From NCBI GenBank assembly GCA_023426865.1, contig JAEZBT010000127.1, forward strand, positions 1-5,045: DNA of 5,045 nt, in the 5' to 3' direction. How positions within the stretch are numbered: the stretch's first letter is position 1; each line of letters begins with the position of its first letter. Below, piece after piece: positions 1 to 5,045 of this stretch. The DNA is from Actinomycetes bacterium. GTDB lineage: Bacteria; Actinomycetota; Actinomycetes; Actinomycetales; Cellulomonadaceae. The translations under genes and the position numbers were made by a program. The notes under the pieces were generated by a model. It did not search any database, had not been told where the DNA came from, and worked only from the letters and a program-made list of their open reading frames with translations.

Positions 1-24
1 CCCCCGGGCCCCCGCGCCCGGGGG
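1..24. terminator. GC-only hairpin, possible terminator for the minus-strand STAS gene
   Basis: CCCCCGGGC at 1-9 is the exact reverse complement of GCCCGGGGG at 16-24, with a 6-base loop, giving a 9-bp stem made only of G and C. It lies about 75 bases past the stop of the minus-strand STAS gene and could end its transcript. There is no T tract on either side, so this would have to be a stem-only terminator of the kind proposed for actinobacteria. Bases 20-37 continue as a G run and a C run and can form competing pairings. The rest of 25-98 shows no gene. The element may also belong to a gene beyond the left edge. Confidence 0.3.
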
Positions 25-98
25 GGGGCGGCCCCCCGTCCGTGTCTGCGGGGCGTACCGGGCCGGACGTGGCCGGCGGCCGCGTCCTCCTGGGAGCG

Positions 99-650
99 TC
101 AGGCGACGACGTCGGGCGGCGTGGGCCGGGGGATCGTCGGCAGGTCGTGGTCCGGCGTGACGTCCGCAGGCGTCGTGTCGTCCGGCTCGCCGACCGACTC
201 GTCGACCAGCTCGAGGAGCTCGCCGATCTTCGTGACCTCGAGCAGGAATCGCACGGCCTCGGGGGCGTGCAGCACGCGCACCCGTTCGGCGCTGCGCGAG
301 GCGAGCCGCGCCAGGAACGCGATCCCGGACGAGTCCATGAACGTCACGTGCTGCGCGTCGACCTCGATCGGCAGGCCGGTCGCCTCGGCGTCGGCGGTCG
401 CCTCGAGGAGGTCGCCGGACAGGTCGGCGTCGACCTCGCCCGAGACGACGATCCGCGTCCGGTCGCGCATGACGATGACGTGGACGGAGGCCGGCTCTGC
501 GGGCGCGTCGGGCAGGCCGGGTGCGTCGAGCATCTCGACGGGCGCGGCGCCCTCGGGTGTGACAGCCTGCGTGGACGGGGGCGCGTCGGCAGTGGTGCCG
601 CCGGGCGCCGACGTGTCGTCACCGGCTGTCGGTTTGTTACCGTCTCGCAC
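99..650 (-). CDS. STAS-domain protein, putative anti-sigma factor antagonist (183 aa)
   Basis: This is probably an RsbV/SpoIIAA-like antagonist: unphosphorylated it would bind an anti-sigma kinase and release the sigma factor, and phosphorylated it would be inactive. The STAS fold covers about residues 55-150: VHVIVMRDRTRIVVSGEVD forms the first strands, and VTFMDSSGIAFLARL (102-116) carries the phosphoacceptor loop D106-S107-S108-G109. By analogy with RsbV, S107 is the likely phosphorylated residue. Residues 1-53 and 154-183 are rich in Pro, Ala, Asp and Thr and look disordered, so the protein is much longer than the usual 100-120 aa antagonist. No signal peptide or membrane segment is seen, so it should be cytosolic. 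The GTG start at 650 is preferred because GAGGGGG (664-658) lies 7 bases upstream. An internal ATG at residue 40 would remove most of the tail and cannot be excluded. It diverges from the phosphatase-kinase gene, its most plausible partner. The STAS assignment is firm; the partner is inferred. Confidence 0.88.
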   Translation of the reverse strand: MRDGNKPTAGDDTSAPGGTTADAPPSTQAVTPEGAAPVEMLDAPGLPDAPAEPASVHVIVMRDRTRIVVSGEVDADLSGDLLEATADAEATGLPIEVDAQHVTFMDSSGIAFLARLASRSAERVRVLHAPEAVRFLLEVTKIGELLELVDESVGEPDDTTPADVTPDHDLPTIPRPTPPDVVA

Positions 651-657
651 GTCGCTT

Positions 658-664
658 CCCCCTC
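658..664 (-). promoter_or_regulatory. Ribosome binding site of the 183-aa STAS gene
   Basis: Read on the minus strand this is GAGGGGG, ending 7 bases before the GTG at 650-648. It is the reason for choosing that GTG over ATG codons further inside the gene. Confidence 0.6.
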
Positions 665-747
665 GAATCGCCGGGTCAAGTCCGCCCCGTCGTCGCAGGG
701 GACGGGGACGACAGCCCGGGAGGCGTCTGGTCGAACGCTAGACGATC

Positions 748-752
748 GGAGG
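748..752 (+). promoter_or_regulatory. Ribosome binding site that decides among three GTG starts
   Basis: GGAGG at 748-752 is followed by GTG codons at 752, 755 and 758. It overlaps the first GTG, leaves 2 bases before the second and 5 bases before the third. Only the third has workable spacing, so 758 is the most likely start. The choice changes the protein by at most two valines. Confidence 0.6.
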
Positions 753-757
753 TGGTG

Positions 758-2905
758 GTGGTCAATCGAGGCCCGGATCCCCTCGCCGAGGTCCGTGACC
801 GCGCACTGCAGTCGACCGACGTCTCGTTCGTCATCACCCGCGTGGCCCCGGGCACCCCGATCGTCTGGGTGAACGACGCCTTCACGCGCACGACCGGCTA
901 CACCCTCGCCGAGGTCGTCGGCCGGGGGCCTGCGCTCCTGCACGGACCCGGGACCGACCTGGTCGACGCCCGGCGGATCGGCGAGGCCGTGCGGGCCGGC
1001 CGCGCCGCTACCGTCACCGTCCTCAACTACCGCAAGGACGGCGTGCCCTTCTGGAACCAGGTCTCGGTCTCGCCGGTCCACGGCGAGGACGGCGCGGTCA
1101 CGCACTGGGTGGGCGTGCAGGTGGACGTGACCGAGCAGGTGCGGCACTCGGCGGCGCAGCAGGAGTCGATCGAGACCGAGCGGCGGGCCCGGGCAGGCCT
1201 CGCCCTGGTCTCCCAGGTCTCCGACCTGCTGTCCGACCTCGACGACCCGTACGTCCTGCGAGAGATCGCCGCCCTCCTGCGGCCCGACGTCGTCGCGTGG
1301 GCGGCCTTCTTCCTCGACGACGGCGGCCTGCGGGCCGTCGACGCGATCGACTCCGTCCACCACCACACCTCGGTGGCCGCGCGCCGGTCGGGCACCGACG
1401 GGGACGGCCGGGCCGCCGGTGCGGGTCACGACCCGGTGCAGGACCTGCTCGACGGCGCGGTCGACGGTCCGCTCGAGCTCGACCTCGACACGGGCGAGGA
1501 GCCGGCCGGCCCGGCGACCCGGGCCCTCGCGCGCCGCCTCGGTCCGATGGTGCCGGCGGGCGAGCGCGGGCCCCGCACGGTCGTCGTGCACGCGGTGCAG
1601 GGACGACGGCGCACGCTCGGGGCGCTGGTCACGGTGCCGCGCCAGGGGGTCGGGCTCGCCGGGCTCGACGAGCACGCGCTGACGGTGCTGTACCTGGTCG
1701 TGCGGCGGGTCGGGATGGCCGTGGAGAACGTGCGCCTCTACGCGCGGGAGCACCGCCTCGCCGAGACCCTCCAGCGCGCGATGCTCCCCGAGCAGGCCGA
1801 GATCCGCGACCTCGACGTGTGGAGCTACTACGCCCCCAGCTCCGGCCACGCCCAGGTGGGCGGGGACTGGTACGACGTCCTCCAGGTGTCCGGCGACCTG
1901 GTCGCGGTGATCATCGGCGACGTCGTCGGGCACGACGTCGAGGCGGCTGCCGCCATGGGGCAGCTGCGCTCGGTGGTGCGCTCGTACGTGTTCGACAGTG
2001 CGGACCCGGGCGCGGTGCTCGACCGTGTCGACCAGCTGGTCTCGGGGATGCGGATCCCGCGGTCCGCGAGCCTGGTGCTCGCGACGCTCGAGCGCCACCC
2101 CGACGGCTGGACCGTGCGGTACTCCCGCGCGGGGCACCTGCCGCCGCTCGTGCTCGGCGCCGGGGAGGCGACGCGGCTCGACGGCGCGGGCGGCGCGCTC
2201 ATCGGGTTCGGCTCCGGTGGCCGCCATTCCGCGACCGCGCACCTCTACCCCGGCGACGTGCTCGTGCTCTACACCGACGGCCTCATCGAGCGCCGCGACC
2301 GGACGCTGCGCGACGGGCTCGAGGCGCTGGCGGAGATCGGCACCCGCACGCGCGCGACCGACGCCGCGGGCATCGGCGAGGAGCTCCTGTCGCGGCTCGC
2401 GGACGCGCCCGAGGACGACGTCGCGGTCGTCGTGGTCCGTGTCCCGGACCCGGACGCCGACCCCACCGACGACGACGCGCCCCGCCGCCGCCGCTGGTCG
2501 CTCGCGAGCGAGCCCGCGTCGATCGCGCGGGCCCGGCACGCCGTCGTGCGCACGTGCCAGGCGTGGGGCATCCCCGGGGCGGCGAGCGCGGAGCTCGTGG
2601 TCTCCGAGCTGGTCGCGAACGCCGTCATGCACGGGTGGGGGCACGTGGTGCTCCGGCTGTTCGACACCGGCCACGGGCTGCGGATCGAGGTCGAGGACGC
2701 CAACCCGGCGCCGCCGGTGAGCACCGACGGTCACCCGGGGCGCGTCGGCGGGTTCGGCATGCGGATCGTCGAGCGCCTCGGGGACTGGGGGTGGCGGCCG
2801 TCGGGCGAGGGCAAGCTCGTGTGGGCGCACGTGCGGCCGCAGGACTTCCGCTCGCGGCCGCCGTCGGGCGAGGCGGCGGCAGGCCCGCGGGCCCCGGCTG
2901 GCTAG
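758..2905 (+). CDS. PAS(LOV-like)-GAF-SpoIIE phosphatase-HATPase kinase, partner-switch regulator (715 aa)
   Basis: A cytosolic multidomain regulator that should both dephosphorylate and phosphorylate STAS antagonists. Residues are counted from the GTG at 758. A PAS domain (about 13-126) is LOV-like, with NYRKDG (90-95), FWN (98-100) and GVQVDVT (119-125), but GRGPALLHG (55-63) replaces the photoactive Cys motif. A charged linker leads to a GAF-like domain (about 150-328) with an Asp/Gly-rich insert near 209-224. The SpoIIE/PP2C domain (about 333-561) keeps VGGDWYDV (367-374), GDVVGHD (387-393), YTDG (505-508) and EDDVAVVVVR, so its metal site looks intact. The HATPase domain (about 576-695) has the N box SELVANAVMHG with E617 and N621, a degenerate G1 box around D647, and G2 GGFGM (664-668), as in RsbW-like kinases. 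No membrane segment is seen. The domain order matches M. tuberculosis Rv1364c without its fused STAS domain; separate STAS genes flank it on both sides. Family and domains are clear; ligand, light response and target sigma factor are unknown. Confidence 0.93.
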   Translation: MVNRGPDPLAEVRDRALQSTDVSFVITRVAPGTPIVWVNDAFTRTTGYTLAEVVGRGPALLHGPGTDLVDARRIGEAVRAGRAATVTVLNYRKDGVPFWNQVSVSPVHGEDGAVTHWVGVQVDVTEQVRHSAAQQESIETERRARAGLALVSQVSDLLSDLDDPYVLREIAALLRPDVVAWAAFFLDDGGLRAVDAIDSVHHHTSVAARRSGTDGDGRAAGAGHDPVQDLLDGAVDGPLELDLDTGEEPAGPATRALARRLGPMVPAGERGPRTVVVHAVQGRRRTLGALVTVPRQGVGLAGLDEHALTVLYLVVRRVGMAVENVRLYAREHRLAETLQRAMLPEQAEIRDLDVWSYYAPSSGHAQVGGDWYDVLQVSGDLVAVIIGDVVGHDVEAAAAMGQLRSVVRSYVFDSADPGAVLDRVDQLVSGMRIPRSASLVLATLERHPDGWTVRYSRAGHLPPLVLGAGEATRLDGAGGALIGFGSGGRHSATAHLYPGDVLVLYTDGLIERRDRTLRDGLEALAEIGTRTRATDAAGIGEELLSRLADAPEDDVAVVVVRVPDPDADPTDDDAPRRRRWSLASEPASIARARHAVVRTCQAWGIPGAASAELVVSELVANAVMHGWGHVVLRLFDTGHGLRIEVEDANPAPPVSTDGHPGRVGGFGMRIVERLGDWGWRPSGEGKLVWAHVRPQDFRSRPPSGEAAAGPRAPAG

Positions 2906-3258
2906 ACGAGCTCGGGCCGGGGCAGGCCGGGCATCTGCAGCGGCGGGCAGGCGTGGCCCTCGTCCACCCGGAACAGCTCGAGCGCGCCGCAGACCTCGAG
3001 CACGAACAGGTCGCGATCGCTGCACCCGCGCAGCACCGTCGCGCCGCCCCGCTTGGCGCCGGCGTCGGCCAGCGAGATGAGGAACGCCGCGCCGGTGGAG
3101 TCCATGAACGTCACGCGGCACATGTCGACGACCAGGAGCTGGCGGCGCAGGCCGGTCACCCGGGCCGTGACCTCAGGGAACTGCTCGCGCTCCATCAGGT
3201 CCAGGTCCCCGCTGACGGTGATGGTGGTCGTCGTCGGGGAGGTGGCGATCTCGATCAT
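2902..3258 (-). CDS. Minimal STAS-domain anti-sigma factor antagonist (118 aa)
   Basis: An RsbV/SpoIIAA-like antagonist of about the standard family length. It starts MIEIATSP, has the strand TTITVSGDLDL (11-21), and carries the phosphoacceptor loop VTFMDSTGAAFL (49-60) with D53-S54-T55-G56; S54 is the expected phosphorylated serine, as in RsbV. The C-terminal part (LRGCSDRDLFVLEVCGALELF) fits the last helix and strand of the fold. Cysteines at 47, 79, 90 and 104 are notable but have no assigned role. The ATG at 3258-3256 is chosen because GAGGAG (3273-3268) lies 9 bases upstream and the fold begins there. The frame stays open to 3513, but that longer version would run into purA and adds only proline- and arginine-rich sequence. 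It converges on the phosphatase-kinase gene, sharing the CTAG that holds both stops, and is a likely substrate of that protein. The STAS call is firm; the pairing is inferred. Confidence 0.92.
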   Translation of the reverse strand: MIEIATSPTTTTITVSGDLDLMEREQFPEVTARVTGLRRQLLVVDMCRVTFMDSTGAAFLISLADAGAKRGGATVLRGCSDRDLFVLEVCGALELFRVDEGHACPPLQMPGLPRPELV

Positions 3259-3267
3259 GGGCGGGGG

Positions 3268-3273
3268 CTCCTC
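3268..3273 (-). promoter_or_regulatory. Ribosome binding site of the 118-aa STAS gene
   Basis: GAGGAG on the minus strand, 9 bases before the ATG at 3258-3256. It supports this start over the longer open frame that reaches 3513. Confidence 0.6.
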
Positions 3274-3301
3274 GCGCACCCGGTGGGGTCCGGGCGCGAC
3301 G

Positions 3302-3307
3302 AATGTA
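3302..3307 (-). promoter_or_regulatory. Candidate -10 box for the 118-aa STAS gene
   Basis: TACATT on the minus strand (3307 to 3302) fits the actinobacterial TANNNT -10 pattern and is one of the few AT-rich spots in this gap. It would place the transcript start near 3295 and give a leader of roughly 37 bases that contains the ribosome binding site. No clear -35 box is seen. Confidence 0.4.
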
Positions 3308-3402
3308 GCCCGGGGTCCCGCGGCCCGCACGTCGAGCGGGAGCCGTCGTCCGGTCGCCCGGCCGCCGTCCGGACGCCCCGGCCGCGCCCGGACCCGGGCG
3401 AG

Positions 3403-3408
3403 TAACCT
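3403..3408 (+). promoter_or_regulatory. Candidate -10 box for purA
   Basis: TAACCT fits TANNNT and lies 46 bases before the purA ATG, which would give a leader of about 40 bases that includes the ribosome binding site at 3442-3448. No good -35 box was found about 17 bases upstream. The intervening stretch is GC-rich and shows no riboswitch-like fold that I can recognise. Confidence 0.4.
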
Positions 3409-3454
3409 CGTCGCGGCGACCGCGGGACGCGCGGCCTGCGAGAGGGAGACGTCA

Positions 3455-4741
3455 ATGCCAGCCGTAGTGGTGCTCGGGGCGCAATGGGGCGACGAGGGCA
3501 AGGGCAAGGCCACCGACCAGCTCGGCTCGCGCGTCGACTACGTGGTCAAGTACAACGGCGGCAACAACGCTGGCCACACCGTCGTCATCGACGGGGAGAA
3601 GTACGCGCTGCACCTCCTCCCGTCCGGCATCCTCTCGCCGGGCGTGACGCCCGTGATCGGCAACGGCGTGGTCGTGGACCTCGCGGTGCTGTTCGCCGAG
3701 CTCGACGCGGTGCAGGCGCGCGGCGTCGACACCACGAAGCTCCTGGTCTCCTCCGCGGCGCACGTCATCGCGCCGTACCACCAGACGATCGACAAGGTCA
3801 CCGAGCGGTTCCTCGGCAAGCGCCGGATCGGCACCACCGGCCGCGGCATCGGGCCCGCGTACGCCGACAAGATCAACCGCCTGGGGATCCGCATCCAGGA
3901 CCTGTTCGACGAGCACATCCTGGCGCAGAAGATCGAGGGCTCCCTCGACCAGAAGAACCACCTGCTCGTGAAGGTCTACAACCGCCGCGCGATCACCGTG
4001 GACGAGACCCTCGAGCACCTCCTGTCGTTCGCCGACCGGCTCCGGCCGATGGTCGCCGACACGCCCCTCGTGCTCAACGCCGCGCTCGACGCCGGCAAGA
4101 ACGTCCTGTTCGAGGGCGGCCAGGCGACGATGCTCGACGTCGACCACGGCACCTACCCGTTCGTGACGTCGTCGAACGCGACGGCCGGCGGCGCGTGCAC
4201 CGGCTCGGGCGTCGGGCCGACCCGTATCGACCGCGTGGTGGGCGTCATCAAGGCGTACACGACGCGCGTCGGCGAGGGCCCGTTCCCCACGGAGCTGAAC
4301 GACGACACGGGCGAGTGGCTGCGCAAGACCGGCGGCGAGTTCGGCGTCACCACCGGCCGGCCGCGGCGCTGCGGCTGGTACGACGCCGTCATCGCGAGGT
4401 ACTCGTCGCGGATCAACGGGCTGACGGACCTGGTCCTCACGAAGCTCGACGTGCTCACCGGCCTGGAGAAGGTCCCGGTGTGCGTGGCCTACGACGTCGA
4501 CGGCGTGCGCCACGACGAGATGCCCGCGGACCAGAGCGCCTTCCACCACGCGACCCCGGTCTACGAGGAGCTCGACGGCTGGCGGGAGGACATCTCGCAC
4601 TGCCGGACCTTCGAGGAGCTGCCGGCCACGGCTCAGCAGTACGTCCTCGCACTGGAGGAGATGAGCGGCACCCGGGTGTCGGCCATCGGCGTGGGCCCGG
4701 GCCGCGACGCGACGATCGTCCGCCACGACCTGCTCGGCTGA
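3455..4741 (+). CDS. purA: Adenylosuccinate synthetase
   Basis: PurA (EC 6.3.4.4) joins IMP and aspartate, using GTP, to make adenylosuccinate, the first step from IMP to AMP; it is a cytosolic enzyme, normally a dimer. The 428 residues match the usual bacterial length (about 430). Visible motifs include the P-loop GAQWGDEGKGK (8-18) with catalytic D13, YNGGNNAGHT with catalytic H41, the IMP loop GTTGRGIGPAYADK (126-139), EGGQ (220-223), VTSSNATAGGACTGSG (237-252), the aspartate-binding loop TTGRPRR (299-305), the guanine-specificity motif TKLD (329-332), and GVGPGRD near the C-terminus. All key residues appear intact. The ATG at 3455 is chosen because GAGGGAG (3442-3448) lies 6 bases upstream and MPAVVVLGAQWGDEG is the standard N-terminus. 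The frame is open further upstream but that stretch is antisense to the STAS gene. The purD gene follows on the same strand after 149 bases. Confidence 0.98.
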   Translation: MPAVVVLGAQWGDEGKGKATDQLGSRVDYVVKYNGGNNAGHTVVIDGEKYALHLLPSGILSPGVTPVIGNGVVVDLAVLFAELDAVQARGVDTTKLLVSSAAHVIAPYHQTIDKVTERFLGKRRIGTTGRGIGPAYADKINRLGIRIQDLFDEHILAQKIEGSLDQKNHLLVKVYNRRAITVDETLEHLLSFADRLRPMVADTPLVLNAALDAGKNVLFEGGQATMLDVDHGTYPFVTSSNATAGGACTGSGVGPTRIDRVVGVIKAYTTRVGEGPFPTELNDDTGEWLRKTGGEFGVTTGRPRRCGWYDAVIARYSSRINGLTDLVLTKLDVLTGLEKVPVCVAYDVDGVRHDEMPADQSAFHHATPVYEELDGWREDISHCRTFEELPATAQQYVLALEEMSGTRVSAIGVGPGRDATIVRHDLLG

Positions 4742-4765
4742 GCGTGACCCGGGACGCCCTCCCCG

Positions 4766-4803
4766 TCGAGTGGAACGAAACGGGAGCACAACGTTCCACT
4801 CGA
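4766..4803. repeat. Perfect 12-bp inverted repeat downstream of purA
   Basis: TCGAGTGGAACG (4766-4777) and its exact reverse complement CGTTCCACTCGA (4792-4803) are separated by 14 bases. In RNA this gives a 12-bp stem with a 14-nt loop, starting 25 bases past the purA stop. It could act as a terminator without a U tract, or as a two-fold operator in DNA. A third copy of the half-site follows at 4821-4830, which a plain terminator would not need. Which role applies cannot be told from the sequence alone. Confidence 0.6.
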
Positions 4804-4820
4804 GGTCGAATCACGGCAGC

Positions 4821-4835
4821 TTCGTTCCACACGAG
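4821..4835. repeat. Third copy of the TGGAACG half-site
   Basis: TTCGTTCCACACGAG repeats CGTTCCACTCGAG of 4792-4804 with one change in 13 bases, at a distance of 31 bases. Its first ten bases (4821-4830) are also the exact reverse complement of GTGGAACGAA at 4770-4779. The left half-site could therefore pair either with the second copy or with this one, but not with both. Confidence 0.55.
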
Positions 4836-4876
4836 ACGTGACGTGGGCCTTCCGGTCGTGGGCCCGCGGGGCTCGC

Positions 4877-4882
4877 TAGGCT
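4877..4882 (+). promoter_or_regulatory. Candidate -10 box for leaderless purD
   Basis: TAGGCT fits TANNNT and ends 8 bases before the purD GTG. This is the distance at which transcription would begin at or within two bases of the start codon. There is no purine-rich ribosome binding site in 4883-4890 (CTGACCGCCC spans 4881-4890), which agrees with a leaderless mRNA. No clear -35 box is seen. Confidence 0.45.
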
Positions 4883-4890
4883 GACCGCCC

Positions 4891-5045
4891 GTGAAGATCC
4901 TCGTCATCGGGTCCGGTGCGCGTGAGCACGCCGTCGTGACCGCGCTCGCCGGAGGCGCCGGTTCGACCGGCCCCGACGCCGTCCCGCCGGAGCTGCACGC
5001 GGCCCCCGGCAACCCGGGCATCGCGGCGCTGGCCACCTGCCACGC
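4891..5045 (+). CDS. purD: Phosphoribosylamine-glycine ligase (GAR synthetase), 5' part
   Basis: PurD (EC 6.3.4.13) joins 5-phosphoribosylamine and glycine with ATP, the second step of de novo purine synthesis. The window holds only the first 51 codons and two bases of the next; the full family protein is about 420-430 aa. The N-terminal domain is recognisable: MKILVIGSGAREHA (1-14) is the conserved opening with the GxGxREHA nucleotide-fold loop, and HAAPGNPGIAAL (36-47) is the following conserved strand and APGNxG motif. Between them the segment AGGAGSTGPDAVPPEL is about seven residues longer than in E. coli PurD. The GTG start is set by the family's N-terminus; no Shine-Dalgarno is present, and a TAGGCT -10 box 8 bases upstream suggests a leaderless transcript. 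It lies downstream of purA on the same strand, so both act in one pathway, but the dyad and its own -10 box suggest separate transcription. Confidence 0.93.
   Translation, partial: MKILVIGSGAREHAVVTALAGGAGSTGPDAVPPELHAAPGNPGIAALATCH

Larger units (their letters stand above)
651..757. promoter_or_regulatory. Divergent intergenic region between the STAS gene and the phosphatase-kinase gene
   Basis: These 107 bases separate two divergently read genes and must hold their promoters unless these start inside the genes. A CTAG at 738-741 sits in the best -10 candidates for both directions. On the minus strand TAGCGT (740-735) fits TANNNT. On the plus strand TAGACG (739-744) fits only partly. No convincing -35 box and no GTTT/GGGTA pair of SigB/SigF type was found for either direction. 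The promoter positions are therefore weak guesses; the region as the shared control segment is the firmer statement. Confidence 0.3.

Noticed and set aside
651..757. A SigB/SigF-type promoter for the partner-switch genes
   Set aside because: I looked for a GTTT and GGGTA pair at suitable spacing on both strands and found none convincing. The GTTTGTTAC near 631-640 lies inside the STAS gene without a matching -10 box.
42..872. A 276-codon plus-strand frame at the left end
   Set aside because: It is antisense to the STAS gene, crosses the divergent intergenic region and runs into the PAS domain; no domain is recognisable.
344..3121. A 925-codon open frame on the minus strand crossing most of the phosphatase-kinase gene
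   Set aside because: It is Arg-, Ala- and His-rich with no domain, and it lies antisense to clear PAS, SpoIIE and HATPase motifs. Long empty frames are expected at this GC content.
1297..3405. A 702-codon open frame on the plus strand, out of frame with the phosphatase-kinase
   Set aside because: The translation is a low-complexity Arg/Gly/Ala/Pro shadow of the real gene and then of the opposite-strand STAS gene, with no recognisable motif.
3053..3454. N-terminal extension of purA
   Set aside because: The extension is antisense to the STAS gene, and the standard PurA N-terminus with a well-placed ribosome binding site begins at 3455.
3259..3513. N-terminal extension of the 118-aa STAS protein
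   Set aside because: It would overlap the purA start and adds only low-complexity sequence; the ATG at 3258 has its own ribosome binding site and begins the fold.
3452..4789. A 445-codon minus-strand frame opposite purA
   Set aside because: It is a composition-driven shadow, with purA fully conserved on the other strand.
4781..4790. GGGAGC in the dyad loop as half of a CelR-like LacI-family operator
   Set aside because: Only a half-site is present and its inverted partner is missing, so chance is the simpler explanation.
4455..5036. A 193-codon minus-strand frame over the purA end and purD start
   Set aside because: It is antisense to two recognised genes and covers the dyad region; the translation is Arg/Pro/Ser-rich without motifs.

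Overview
The window looks like chromosomal DNA of a high-GC actinobacterium. Codons end almost always in G or C, GTG starts are used, and one gene appears to be leaderless. The protein types resemble Micrococcales or Cellulomonas-like genomes, but this placement is an inference from style and not from a database match. No mobile element, CRISPR array, tRNA or rRNA was seen.

Layout, left to right. Bases 1-98 are a very GC-rich non-coding end with a strong hairpin. A minus-strand STAS-domain protein (99-650, 183 aa) follows. It diverges, across a gap of about 107 bases, from a large plus-strand signalling protein (about 758-2905). That protein reads PAS (LOV-like) - GAF - SpoIIE/PP2C phosphatase - HATPase kinase. 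A second, minimal STAS protein (2902-3258, minus, 118 aa) converges on it, and the two genes share a CTAG that holds both stop codons. After a divergent gap of 196 bases comes purA (3455-4741, plus, adenylosuccinate synthetase). A 149-base spacer with a three-copy TGGAACG dyad element leads to the start of purD (4891 to the window edge, plus, GAR synthetase).

Functionally there are two blocks. The left block (99-3258) is a partner-switching module. The large protein combines an RsbU/SpoIIE-type phosphatase with an RsbW-type kinase, and the two flanking STAS proteins are its plausible substrates (anti-sigma factor antagonists), each with an intact DSSG or DSTG phosphorylation motif. The domain order matches the Mycobacterium tuberculosis Rv1364c type, except that here the STAS part is supplied by separate genes and a GAF domain is added. 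No sigma factor gene is visible. The right block is de novo purine synthesis: PurD acts early on the route to IMP, and PurA on the branch from IMP to AMP.

The main points for a second look are the LOV-like sensor domain that has lost its photoactive cysteine motif but kept other flavin-side residues, the mutually exclusive dyads between purA and purD, and the leaderless start of purD. None of these proves a new system. The module is best described as an unusual arrangement of known parts.
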